NCBI GenBank assembly: GCA_026770595.1
Contig: MU633614.1
Location: forward strand, 22,455-38,316
Length of the DNA: 15,862 nucleotides
Direction of reading: 5' to 3'
From: Ochromonadaceae sp. CCMP2298
Lineage: Eukaryota; Sar; Synurophyceae; Ochromonadales; Ochromonadaceae
Below are positions 1-9,278 of this stretch, piece by piece (position 1 is the first letter of the stretch; every line of letters begins with the position of its first letter). The notes beneath the pieces are model-generated. The model was not told the DNA's origin and did not search any database. It saw nothing but the letters and a program-made list of their open reading frames with translations. The translations under genes and the position numbers were made by a program.

Positions 1-1
1 G

Positions 2-3000
2 GGACAGGGACAGGGGCGGGAAGAGGCGAAAGGGGAGGGCAAAGGGGGGGGCGGGGGGGTTAAGGGGAGTGACAAGCGCAGGGACGAGGAGCGATCAGGC
101 CAGGCAGAGCGAAAGACCCCCTTTCGGCGGCTGAAGAGGGACGCCGAGGTGATGGGACAAGTGGGGGGGGAGAGGGTGAAGTTTCTAACGGGCGAGGGGG
201 CAGCGGGGCGCATTCAAGCGGCGTACCGGGGCAAGGCCACGCGCAGGGGTTTGAAGCGTAGGGTGCAGGCAACCACGCAGCTGCAGGCGGTCTTTAGGAG
301 TTTCAAGGTACGCCAAGAGGTGCACCCTCGGCTGCTGCGTTTCAAAGACAGTGCAGCGGAAGAGACGGAGCGGAAGGATAGACTGGTGCAAATTAGATCC
401 AAAGAAAAGGACCTCCGGCAGCTAGCTAGCATCCCCAAGGACCGATTCTATGAGTTCCAATTGGAGCAGCGGGAGAGGCGTGAGGTAAAGGAGGACTTGG
501 CGGGGGGCGGGGAGGGCAGGGAGGGGCGTGCTAGGAGCACCCGCGATACACAGCGGTTCCCGCGCACTTTTCAGGGTAGGGCGGGCCGGCCAGCGGGCAC
601 TCTGAGGGGTAGCCGTCAAGGTCTAGGGCTCGGAGAGAGGGAGGGAAAAGGAGAGGAGCAGGGGGCTGGAATGCATTCTGCTACAGCGGATGAGCGCTTG
701 CTGCTGGAGGAGAGAGGGGCCAAGCTGCAAGCCCATATGGGCCTAACCTTGGGGGATCTAGTGTCCCATGAAAAGCGAGAGGCCATGGTAGATATGTACA
801 TGGGAACTCTGGGTACCACACCCAGGGGCCTAGGTCCCGACGCTCACATGAGGGTGCCATACACGATGGAGGTGGAGGCGCTAGCCTTGGCGCAGCTGCA
901 GCGCCGCGTGTGCGAGCAGGCGCACGCGCGCAAGAGCGCGGAGGTCCGAGGGGAGAGACGGAGCAACGGGCGTCCTTTCGGAGCAACGGGCGCGGGTGCA
1001 CCCAACCATGCACGCTGGGGGGCGAGACGTAACTACCAGGACCTTGTAGAAGCCCAGGTGAACGCAGGTATTTTGCTTAATGACCACCTTTATGCCTGGC
1101 CCAATCTCGAGGCCAGGCAGCAGGTTAGGCATGCTGTGCTGGGGAATGTGGCGCATCTGACCGGGCAGGTGCAGGTACCCTTAGGGCTAGAGGAGGCCAG
1201 GGGGGCGATCAGGACGTTACGGGCGAAGGGGTTGGGGGAGCAGGGGGAGCAGGGGTCGGGGGAGCAGAAGGATGTGGGTGTCTCCTCGTCCGTCCATGCG
1301 AGGCGGGCGGCGTGGCTGGTGGACGAGGCTCTCTGGGCACTCCCGGCAGGGGGAGACGAGCAAGGAGCACATTTGGAACCCAGTCTCGCGGGGGCTGCGG
1401 AGCAGCATGTCACAGCACTTTATGCGCTGCAGAGCTCGAACTCCACCCACAAAGGGCGTGGCGGCGAGCACAAGGTGGGTTTGCGCAAGCACTGGGGTGC
1501 AGTGGCTCTCCCCCTGTCTGTACGTGTGAATAGGGATGAGAAAGACGCCGGCGCGGGGGGCAGGGACGGTGCACAGACGGGTGCACAGGGCGGGGAGAAT
1601 TTGCGGGGCAGCTTCAATCGCTCACACGGAGGCCCAACTGGTCTGACCGACCAACTGCTTACAGATGCTAAGCTGTTTCGCCCCTTGGCATCGCAGTGGG
1701 CAGCCGGCGCAGACATCGAGGATAGTCTTTATTGGGTATCATACGCCACCCAGCCCTCCAACGTGACAGTGATGGGAAGCGATCTGGAGCTGGCAGCCAT
1801 CCTGGCAGCTACTACTGGAGGGGGTGTTTCTGTGCCTGGGGGTGCTGGGGCAGGGGCTGGGGCAGGGGCTGGGGCAGGGGTTGGGGTAGAGGTAGAGGTA
1901 GGAGCAGAGGTTGGGGGGGCGGTGCGGCAGTCCAGTGCAGAGTGGGAGCGTGCTCATACCTCAGAGGCCGCGCGATTGCGAGCAGTGGAGGAGGTACGTT
2001 GCATGCAGTTGCAGCGCAGAGTAGCAGTGGAGGCGATGGGGCTGCCGGGACGCGTGGTGCGGGTGAGACAGCAGTGCGCCCACGAGGAGCAGCGGGTAGA
2101 TCGCCTGGCGCAGGTGATAACAGAGGAGACTTTCGCCTACCTTTTCAGGGACCGAGCCAGCTCCCAGCTCATGGACGGAGAGCCCAGGCATGTAGGGCGG
2201 GCGGCGGTGCGCATACAGGCAGCGGTGAGGGGGCGGCGGGCGCGGTTGCACACTGCGGCGCTGCGGGCGCAGAGGCGTGTCTTGCTGGCACTGCAGAATC
2301 TGCTGTCGGAGATAGCCCAGTCAGAGGGGGGACAGTACAAAGGGTTAGGACAGGGACAGGGGATTATTGGACAGGGGCAGGGGGGACAGGGTAAGGGAAC
2401 GCTACCCCTTCCTCCTGAGCGGCGCAGCGGCTCCAGCGTTATCAATGGGCTTCTGCAGAGTCTGCCGCACTTGACGCACGCTTCGGGGAGCGGCGTCAAC
2501 GCCGTGCAGAGGGGCTCTGGGGCGGACACTGGGGGCACGTCTTTCGGTGGATCCTTGCAGTTCAGTAGGGGCTTTTCCCACACCGGCACTTCCGGCACTT
2601 CCGGCACTTCCGGCTCCACGTTGGCCGGTTTGGGTATTTCCAGTTCGGGGAACGATACTTCCCTCACGCCGCGGAGCGATGTTAGAATTCCCTACATGCC
2701 CAGGTCAAGCGGGAGTACGTACAATGTGCAGTCCAACCGCCAGCTTTCTGGGCAACCCAAGAGGGTTGCGGGGGAGGGCAGGGATCAGTCGGGCATCGGT
2801 AGCACAGGCGCTTTGGTGGATGGACTGCACAGACTCCCACAGCAGGGGGTCGTAGAAAGCTATTTTTCCCCCATGATGGCGGGGCTGCACTCAACTGCCT
2901 CCCGCTCCAATCTGAACTCTGGCCCTACTACTGGAGTCCGTGGCACTGGGTCGTCTGTGGGGGGCATAGGCATGGACGGGGGTGGGGGCATAGGGGGCAT

Positions 3001-4888
3001 AGGGGGTATTGGCTTGGCCGAAAGGGATGTGGGATCCAGCTCAGTCGTATCCCGGGGTGCCTGGCACAACGGCCCCACCTCGCCTAGCAGAGAAATGCTG
3101 CACCTAACCGCCTCTTTTTCAGCCGCCGACCATATTCCCGGTCCCTTGGGAACCACCCATCTGGGCGTGACCTCCCCGGCGGATTCGAAATCCCAGAGTT
3201 TCCGCCGTGGTAGGGGGGAATCTCCGAAGCCATCGGCCGTTACTTTCTCGCTTGAGCTCCCTGAGGATAAAGGCACCCCGTGGGTGGGGGGGGGCAGGGG
3301 GGGTGGGCAAGTAGAGAACACCCCAGGCCCCGAGTCCCCTGGTTCCCTGGCCCTCAGCGAATACTCCTCCGCGCACGACGAGCACCAGGACCAACTGGCC
3401 TACATCTCCTCACCCGGCCACAGCTCCCGCAGCCTAAATATATCAGGGAACTCGGGAACCAGCCGCAGCCTCAGTGCTAGCTTCGGGCAGGTCAGCGGGC
3501 AGGGGACCAGTCCCAGGAGGGATCCGCAAGACCGGGAGTACGAGGGGGGGGGGAGCAAGGGGGAGGAGGGGGACTACTTTAGTGTCGGGGCGGATGGGGG
3601 GGCGGCGCGCTCTCTTCTAGCAGGCTTCGTCACCCGCACCGCCGACGCCGATGCCGGTGCACAGAGCCAGCAAGTGACCAACGCGATGGTCGCCGTTAGC
3701 AGCCGCTTCTCCTCAAACACGTGCAAAGTGCGGGGGTTTATTGACTCAGCGCTGGCGGCCGACGTGCGTAACTTTGATAAAGCCGCCGCCTTGAGGCTGC
3801 TGCAGGCTTTGACGATGGTGACAGGAGTGCGGCCGTTGGTGCGCTGGCTGCAGAGGTACAGGCATGACCCCAGTACAGGGGAGGATCCCTCCAGTGCCAG
3901 TCTTGTACTGGGGCCGGGCGAGGTGGCGGTACAGAGTGCGGCGCTGTTGATTGCTGAGCTGGCGACTGAGCTGCGGCTGATGGACACTGATGCTTACAAG
4001 CAACGAGATATTCGAGGGACTATGGGGGTGACAATTGAGACGCAGGAGATGCGCGAGAAAAAGATGACGTTTCACTTAATCCAGACATGTCTTCTGCTCA
4101 AACTGATGGGCGCTGGCACGGACTCGGGGCGGCTGCGGATTAGTGATTTGGGGGGCCTTTTCGAGGACGCATGGGTGCTGAGCGTGCCTGCCAGCGGAGT
4201 GCGGGTGGGGCGCTTGATGTCTCAGGTTCGGTTTACCATTCTGCAGCAGGCGACCCGCAAGGCCTGCCATCCCCGCAAGCTCTTTGACGACATCGTGGCG
4301 TCCGTCACCATGACCAAGACTCCCTCCAAGCCCATGGGGTCAAGAGGTGGTGGGTCGAGGGGGGCGGTGTCATCGCAGGAGGAGCAGGAGGAGCGAATGA
4401 CAGTGGACGATGTCGCAGCCATTCTGGAGATTGTCTTCAGCATGGTCCGCGGGGGGGGGGAGGGAGAGGATGCGGTGGATAAAGCGGCGTGTGCGGAGCT
4501 TGGCGCGGTGCTGGTGCGTTTGAGTGCGTGGAACGACAGAGCTCGGGAGATTCCACTGCAAGACCTGCGGCACATGCTGTGCAGTCTTTGCTCTTTCCGC
4601 GCTCTGCAGAAGCGACTGCAGGTGTGGTTCAGAGCAGTGCCAGGGATGCTGGATAGTGTGCTCTCTGCCTCCTCCTCCTCCTCTGCCTCCTCCTCCTCCG
4701 GGGCCCTCACAGTGGGTGGGTTTCTCGCCGCCTGCACGGCCTCCCTACTGCCCCTCTCCCACTGTGAGGCCTATATGCTAGCGCAATTGCTTTCCCGAAG
4801 TACAGGCTCCCAGGGCGTGTTCGTGGACGCTGCGCAGCTAAGGAAGATAAAGCAGGGTGAATTCCTGCATGCCGCTCTGGGTAGATGA
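2..4888 (+). CDS. Long IQ-motif protein of unknown function, 5' end off the window
   Basis: One uninterrupted frame runs from base 2 to TGA at 4886-4888. The first in-frame ATG is at 152, but the frame is open and basic upstream of it with no stop, so the true start probably lies outside the window. Two IQ (calmodulin-binding) motifs are visible: IQAAYRGKATRRGLKRR at about 215-263 and IQAAVRGRRAR at about 2212-2244; a weaker LQAVFRSFKVR follows the first. Between and after them are charged helical stretches (about 330-500 and 1960-2320). A Gly/Ala/Val repeat lies at 1840-1917, a Gly/Ser/Thr-rich low-complexity middle at about 2330-3600, and a compact Leu-rich region at about 3610-4870 that looks folded, interrupted by a Ser run at 4666-4700. 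I recognise no catalytic domain. A scaffold that binds calmodulin, possibly flagellar, is an inference only. In-frame introns in the low-complexity parts cannot be excluded. Confidence 0.8.
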   Translation, partial: GQGQGREEAKGEGKGGGGGVKGSDKRRDEERSGQAERKTPFRRLKRDAEVMGQVGGERVKFLTGEGAAGRIQAAYRGKATRRGLKRRVQATTQLQAVFRSFKVRQEVHPRLLRFKDSAAEETERKDRLVQIRSKEKDLRQLASIPKDRFYEFQLEQRERREVKEDLAGGGEGREGRARSTRDTQRFPRTFQGRAGRPAGTLRGSRQGLGLGEREGKGEEQGAGMHSATADERLLLEERGAKLQAHMGLTLGDLVSHEKREAMVDMYMGTLGTTPRGLGPDAHMRVPYTMEVEALALAQLQRRVCEQAHARKSAEVRGERRSNGRPFGATGAGAPNHARWGARRNYQDLVEAQVNAGILLNDHLYAWPNLEARQQVRHAVLGNVAHLTGQVQVPLGLEEARGAIRTLRAKGLGEQGEQGSGEQKDVGVSSSVHARRAAWLVDEALWALPAGGDEQGAHLEPSLAGAAEQHVTALYALQSSNSTHKGRGGEHKVGLRKHWGAVALPLSVRVNRDEKDAGAGGRDGAQTGAQGGENLRGSFNRSHGGPTGLTDQLLTDAKLFRPLASQWAAGADIEDSLYWVSYATQPSNVTVMGSDLELAAILAATTGGGVSVPGGAGAGAGAGAGAGVGVEVEVGAEVGGAVRQSSAEWERAHTSEAARLRAVEEVRCMQLQRRVAVEAMGLPGRVVRVRQQCAHEEQRVDRLAQVITEETFAYLFRDRASSQLMDGEPRHVGRAAVRIQAAVRGRRARLHTAALRAQRRVLLALQNLLSEIAQSEGGQYKGLGQGQGIIGQGQGGQGKGTLPLPPERRSGSSVINGLLQSLPHLTHASGSGVNAVQRGSGADTGGTSFGGSLQFSRGFSHTGTSGTSGTSGSTLAGLGISSSGNDTSLTPRSDVRIPYMPRSSGSTYNVQSNRQLSGQPKRVAGEGRDQSGIGSTGALVDGLHRLPQQGVVESYFSPMMAGLHSTASRSNLNSGPTTGVRGTGSSVGGIGMDGGGGIGGIGGIGLAERDVGSSSVVSRGAWHNGPTSPSREMLHLTASFSAADHIPGPLGTTHLGVTSPADSKSQSFRRGRGESPKPSAVTFSLELPEDKGTPWVGGGRGGGQVENTPGPESPGSLALSEYSSAHDEHQDQLAYISSPGHSSRSLNISGNSGTSRSLSASFGQVSGQGTSPRRDPQDREYEGGGSKGEEGDYFSVGADGGAARSLLAGFVTRTADADAGAQSQQVTNAMVAVSSRFSSNTCKVRGFIDSALAADVRNFDKAAALRLLQALTMVTGVRPLVRWLQRYRHDPSTGEDPSSASLVLGPGEVAVQSAALLIAELATELRLMDTDAYKQRDIRGTMGVTIETQEMREKKMTFHLIQTCLLLKLMGAGTDSGRLRISDLGGLFEDAWVLSVPASGVRVGRLMSQVRFTILQQATRKACHPRKLFDDIVASVTMTKTPSKPMGSRGGGSRGAVSSQEEQEERMTVDDVAAILEIVFSMVRGGGEGEDAVDKAACAELGAVLVRLSAWNDRAREIPLQDLRHMLCSLCSFRALQKRLQVWFRAVPGMLDSVLSASSSSSASSSSGALTVGGFLAACTASLLPLSHCEAYMLAQLLSRSTGSQGVFVDAAQLRKIKQGEFLHAALGR
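1840..1917 (+). repeat. In-frame 12-base repeat coding Gly-Ala
   Basis: Three near-identical copies of GGGGCAGGGGCT (from about 1848) pass into GGGGTAGAGGTAGAGGT-like copies. In the long IQ frame they read Gly-Ala repeats then Val-Glu repeats. The length is a multiple of three, so copy-number change keeps the frame. Confidence 0.8.
2584..2612 (+). repeat. Nine-base tandem repeat coding Gly-Thr-Ser
   Basis: GGCACTTCC is repeated three times in a row, reading Gly-Thr-Ser in the IQ protein. It is a short minisatellite inside the low-complexity middle of that protein. Confidence 0.75.
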
Positions 4889-5404
4889 ACCTTGAACCTT
4901 ACGCTTAGCTGTTATATGTAATAAGTCTGATACACCCCTGCGATAGACTAGCCCGAAATCAATAAATAATTCTAGATAATTAAAGACATCGTTCAACCTT
5001 GGTTACTTAGATAATTGTGCCCAACAACGATCACAGCAACCCCTGGGTACTGCAACAGCGATCAATAATGGGCAGTGGGTAGTGGGTGAGAGATGAAGGA
5101 TACGCTAGGTACTGTTGGGAAGGCATCTGGTTTATGTATAAAGAAATAAGAACTAGTAAACATTAAATAGGATATTCTTCTGGTGGAATCGCCAGGGTAA
5201 AAAAAAATATTGCAGTCTCTTTGGATGTTAAAAACAACTTCGTTTGGTGTGTTGTACTGTTGTATCAATGTATTATTTTGGGGTTTTAGGTGATGGTAGG
5301 GGATCTAAAGTCCCAGGTTCTCGACTTCTATGTGCTCGACTCAATGCTCAATCTCAGCGAACAATTAAACCATGTCGTTGAGTGGTCGATAATTCCTTAT
5401 TCGG
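4889..5404. other. Convergent 3' intergenic region
   Basis: The IQ gene ends on the left and the sterol reductase ends on the right, so this 516-base AT-rich stretch holds two 3' ends. Apart from AATAAA at 4961 I see no gene. No canonical AATAAA is evident for the minus-strand gene; an AATAAT variant occurs near 5268. Confidence 0.6.
4961..4966 (+). promoter_or_regulatory. Polyadenylation signal of the IQ gene
   Basis: AATAAA lies 72 bases after the TGA of the long IQ frame, in AT-rich sequence. The distance fits a normal cleavage and polyadenylation signal. Confidence 0.6.
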
Positions 5405-8384
5405 TTAGATGACACCGGGGACGAACCAGTAGGGCACCAGTCGTTTGTACTCCGCCCAATCCGCCCCGTACTTCTCCTCGCACATTTTGTCGTCGCGGAT
5501 GGCTCTACGTGAGAGGGAGATCAGAGAAACAGAAAGAGTTAGGGGGGTATACAGATGAAGAGATTAACAAACAGATTCGTACAACGACAGTTCGTACCTG
5601 TGCACCAGCAGCACGAGAAAGTAAACAGCCTGGAAATAGGGAATCGGGGACCCCCCACCGCAGAGTAGGCACCAAGAAAAGGTGATAAGCCAATCACCAG
5701 TGTAGTTAATTTTCCGCGCGCTGCCCCACCAGCCAGACGTGAGCAGCCGAGTGCCCCGGGCAGTTTGCAGGAAAGTCAGATGCCGCACCTGGTAAAGCAT
5801 AAGGCATAAGGTATAAGGCATAAGGCATAAGGCATAAGGCATAAGGCATAAGGCATAAGGCATAAGGCATAAGGCATAAGGCATAAGGCATAAGGCATAT
5901 AAAGAATAAAGCGTAAAGTAGCATTAATCAGGATGTAATACCACTTACCGACTCTCCTTCGGGGTCTCTACGGAAGGCGTCTTTCTGCGAGTTGGCGGAC
6001 CTGAATATGTAGTATCCCAGCAGCTGCACTGCCACCACACCGCTCAGGGCGCCCACTGAGAGACCTGGGTCGTAGTCCACCAGGTACCTACATAAACATA
6101 TGCATATACATATACATATACATACACATATATATACATACATAAATAAATATAAATAAAGATTTACGCAATGCGGTTAGAGCGGTACATTTCATAGTGT
6201 GTGTTATGGTCTCTCACCGGGCCTGCAGGGAGTAAATAAACGGCACCCAAGCAAGATCGCCGAAGCAGAGCATGAATCCGAAACCGTCGGTTGTGATGTC
6301 CATCGTTGTCAGAATGGCCTTTTCGCAGTAAAGCGCGTCCCATACGTAGAAGCCTGTGTGTGTGCGTAGGGCGGTATATTTGGGTGTGTGTGGGTATGAG
6401 TGGATATTTAAGTGCGAATGACGGGGGAGAAATACTAACATATCATCCTTGTGTATGGTGCGATACCTCTGTAAATGGTAAAAGATTCAGTTCTTTGATA
6501 GAGAGGGTTATAACAAAAAAGATACACAGATCGCATCTCACTTACCCTGCAGCAGATTTACCAGCACCATGCTCATAGAGAGCGATCCCGTCTTGGTCAG
6601 CTGCTTCGCCGCCATTCCCATGTTTATAACCACCCAGCCAATAAGCCCCGGCCGCAGCTCGCAGAATTGCTTCAGGTCCAAACTTCCCCACCTAGAGAGT
6701 AGAGATGTGGTTCGGAGAGGTTTAAAATAAAAAAATATGTACAGGTCCAAACTCTTCCACCTGTAGATGCGGATTATGTAAGATTAAAAAACAACGCAAA
6801 GACCTATTTTTTCATCCGCACTGGTGTATCAAAACAAGTGTCCATAAATAGAAAAGCACGTTTCGTTGTGTTTCCTCACCCCCCCCCCCCCCCCGCTTCT
6901 TCCCCCCATCCTCCCCTTTACCTGGGGTTTAGTTCCCTGCCGATGAAGAAGTCATAAACACAGTTTCCCGTGTTCCCACCCCTGGCCAGCAGCTTGGGCG
7001 CACCGTGTCCGTCCAGGAAGAACGAGGACACGTATCTGCGCAATCGGGGATTCGGGGAATGTCAATTTGGGAATGAGGAATATCGGGAATATGAGGAATT
7101 AATTAGGCATGGGGGTTATGGGCACTATTGTGGGAGCGGAATAGGGGAATTGGGGAATCGAACAAAAGTGAATGAGAATTGATTTGGAGAATGAAAATAT
7201 ACGGGGTAGACAAGAGGTATGGGGAAATGGAGGAGTAGATGTGTGGAGTGTACGTTTATGTCGCGATAGAGAAGTCAGGATGTGCATGTGTGTAGATATG
7301 TCTATTGTAGATACACACCCCTCACTCACAGGTAGATGGAGAACAGCGTGGTGAAGAGCACTGCGATGGAAATCAGCGGGACGTAGTGGTCGTAGATGAG
7401 CTCCAAAGAAAGTGGGAAAAAGCCCCGAAAGTGCGCCGCCTCGGCACCGGAGAGTCCCACTGACGCCCACAGGCTGCCCAGTGACGTGGATCCCGTGGAT
7501 AATCCAGATATTTCTAAGTGGGGAAAATGTTAGAATGAACCGGTTAGACGGTTCATTCAAATATATACTAAGAATCCGAGTTCAATCGTACCGGTACCGG
7601 TCCTTTTGGGCATGGCGTGTCCCATGAGCAGCACGCTCAGCCAGAACTGCAAGTGCCCCGACATGACGTACTGCAGCCTGTCCTGGCGATGGGCTCCGGC
7701 GGGTGTTGGGCCTGCGGACTGGGTTAGGGGTAGGGGATGGGCAGGCAATATCGCCCCCTGCACAACCTCCCCCGGGAGGATGCGCTCCAGCAGCACGCAC
7801 AGCAGGAACCAGCCCAAGTACATGAGTGAGCCTTCGTAGCTGAAGAGGGCGGTGGGGATGGTAGTCAGATCCCAGTCGAATGACTGAGAGGGGTTGGGGA
7901 GCAGGTGCAGAGAGCTGAGCAGGTGGTGCGTGTGCAGACAGCGGTGCTGGGAGCAGAGGAAGAAGAGCCCGTAGATCACCACGGGTAGGCCCAGGATCAC
8001 CCCCAAAGCACCCCAGGGCCCTCCGAACTCCATCTCCTCCTCGTGCGCCTTATTCCCTTGTTTCTGTTCATGAGTCTGTGCCTCCCCACCTAAGTCATGG
8101 TGACCTAACCCCGAGACATTGCCGTCACTGGAGGAAGTGCTCCTCTTTGAGCTGCGCGCAGCGGAAGGCTTGCGCGCGGAGAGGCCCAGCCCCTCAGCGT
8201 CAGCAGTGTCGACAGCGACGGCCTTCGTCTTGGCCTTGGCCGTTTTGGCCAACCTGGTCGTAGCGCGCGTGGCCGGCGTGCGGGGTGGGGTTTTGGAGCG
8301 CTTAGCGGTGGCTGGGCTTTTACTGCGTCCCGAAGCAGAGCGAGATGCGGAGGGTGCGGAGGATGAAGAGCTTGCAGAGGACAT
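5405..8384 (-). CDS. Sterol C-14 reductase / lamin-B-receptor family, eight exons
   Basis: The family reduces the C14-C15 double bond of sterol intermediates with NADPH in the ER or nuclear-envelope membrane. My exons are 8384-7592 (or 7598), 7513-7330, 7035-6922, 6691-6546, 6353-6218, 6087-5949, 5788-5598 and 5504-5405. All introns are GT-AG, all junctions keep frame, and the stop is TAA at 5407-5405. The product is 600 or 598 residues, depending on which of two adjacent GGTAC donors is used. Residues 1-115 are Ser/Lys/Arg-rich and unstructured. The membrane core starts at [10 protein letters not shown] (about 119). Family signatures follow: [19 protein letters not shown] (346-364), [33 protein letters not shown] and SGWWG...INYTGD (about 522-536), then a [10 protein letters not shown] end. 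The C-terminal part fits C-14 rather than C-7 reductases. The 600-residue size with a basic tail is closer to LBR (615) than to ERG24 (about 440). Confidence 0.93.
5797..5898. repeat. Heptamer tandem array GCATAAG inside an intron
   Basis: Fourteen consecutive copies of GCATAAG (one GTATAAG variant at 5811) plus a partial copy fill most of the 160-base intron 5789-5948 of the sterol reductase. The array ends about 8 bases from the acceptor. Because seven is not a multiple of three, all frames of the array read the same seven residues and none contains a stop; this creates long false ORFs. Confidence 0.95.
6091..6156. repeat. CATATA-type simple repeat in sterol reductase intron
   Basis: Alternating CATATA/CATACA units pass into TAAATA units, all within intron 6088-6217. 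This is an AT-rich microsatellite with no coding meaning. Confidence 0.8.
6879..6894. repeat. Run of 16 C in an intron
   Basis: A pure C16 tract (G16 on the transcribed strand) lies in intron 6692-6921 of the sterol reductase, 27 bases from the preceding exon. Its length may be uncertain, as long homopolymers are hard to sequence. Confidence 0.9.
7036..7329 (-). other. Longest sterol reductase intron, with degenerate GGAAT repeats
   Basis: This 294-base intron (donor GTGAGTGAG, acceptor CGCAG) contains many loosely spaced GGGAAT/GAGGAAT words between about 7045 and 7165 on the + strand. I see no gene inside it. Confidence 0.65.
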
Positions 8385-8611
8385 CTTTCCGCGTCGGATT
8401 TGTGAAAACTCTGGGTGAGGAAGGGTTTACAACTTCAAAACCTCCAGCTGGCAGAAAGATAGGGGTCCACACTTGCTTTCGCAAACGAAATGGTACGATA
8501 CCTGGGATAGGGGGTGATGGATTGAACCTCATCGAATAGATTGATAGATCAGGAATGGTGACCTTCTCGGGAAACCGCTCAGATGGCAGCCAATCCGCCA
8601 GCTTTTTTAAC

Positions 8612-8757
8612 AGCCAAAAGCGCCTAAATGAGAAAAAAATTGTTAACAAAATATCCGCAACCAGAATTCGAAGTCAAATCAAGGATAATTTGAAGAGAAT
8701 TCTCGTCGCGAAAACTGTAGTTTGTGCAACATATCTCTCGTTTAGGTGCTTTTGGTA
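8612..8757. repeat. Imperfect palindrome, fold-back or MITE-like element
   Basis: The ends are inverted copies: AGCCAAAAGCGCCTAAATGAG at the left pairs with CTCGTTTAGGTGCTTTTGGT at the right, with three mismatches over 20 bases, all transitions. The interior also pairs: GCAACCAGAATTC matches the complement of GAGAATTCTCGTCGC imperfectly. The centre TCAAAT-caaggata-ATTTGA is a perfect six-base stem with an eight-base loop. The whole length therefore folds back on itself. I see no open frame and no convincing target duplication. Confidence 0.65.
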
Positions 8758-8931
8758 GGCGAATAAACCTTTACCACTTGTTTACCGCTCGGCAGGTGAG
8801 CACGACGAACGTCTAGGATGCTCTCTTTCTTTACTAAGGACCCAATTCTATTTCTTTTATAAGGGCCGCATTCTGCCCAAGCTCTAGACTAATAAAAAAG
8901 AAAAACAAACTAATGCAAAAGAAATGAGGGT

Positions 8932-9026
8932 GCCAAGTCCAGAGAAATGAGGGCGTTGTAGGGGGCTCGGACCGCCCCGTTGAACAGGAGCTCCTCGTTG
9001 ATGGCCAAGTCCAAGAGAAATGAGGA
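8932..9026. repeat. Direct repeat of about 22 bases, two copies
   Basis: GCCAAGTCCAGAGAAATGAGG near 8932 recurs with one extra A near 9004, about 50 bases apart. The function is unknown. Confidence 0.7.
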
Positions 9027-9278
9027 TAGATGGCTGGATGGTTTGGATGGTAAAAAGGGGAAAAAATAAATTTGCGACAAACTCTTGTTGCAAAAAACAC
9101 TCTTTTTGGCACGGCCGTTCCTCCTGACTCTTGGATAGGAAAGCAACACTGAAAAAGCAGATGGATGAAGAGATAGAGCAGCAGCCTCCTAACGATAGTT
9201 GCCAAAAAAAATTGAGGTTCCCAGGGTTCAACTCCTAAGGCATTGAGATCGCAACACAAAGTATCCTCACCACAAACC

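Larger units (their letters stand above)
8385..9278. other. Divergent intergenic region without a clear gene
   Basis: This 894-base stretch lies between the starts of the sterol reductase (-) and the ice-binding gene (+), so it should hold both promoters. I found no exon I can support. A minus-strand frame from about 9367 to 8834 is open but overlaps the ice-binding start, is Phe-rich from A/T runs and matches nothing I know. Structures inside are the fold-back element at 8612-8757 and a 22-base direct repeat at 8932 and 9004. Confidence 0.55.

Noticed and set aside
2137-2667. 176-codon Pro-rich minus-strand frame
   Set aside because: It is antisense to the IQ gene; G-rich coding sequence keeps the opposite strand open, and no motif is seen.
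5405-5407. TAA of the sterol reductase read as Tyr, giving a VIY end like relatives
   Set aside because: It is suggestive, but all other Tyr codons in this and the IQ gene are TAC or TAT, and the downstream extension does not look coding.
5797-5898. CRISPR-like array
   Set aside because: Units are seven bases with no spacers and lie inside a eukaryotic intron; this is a tandem repeat.
5564-5924. Long minus-strand frames repeating Leu-Met-Pro-Tyr-Ala-Leu-Cys
   Set aside because: They are the stop-free heptamer array in an intron; the exon beyond it belongs to the sterol reductase and joins the previous exon in frame without the array.
7680-7780. Extra 55-base intron in the first sterol reductase exon
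   Set aside because: A GT and a pyrimidine-rich CCGCAG are present, but removal would shift the frame and lose the motif that follows.
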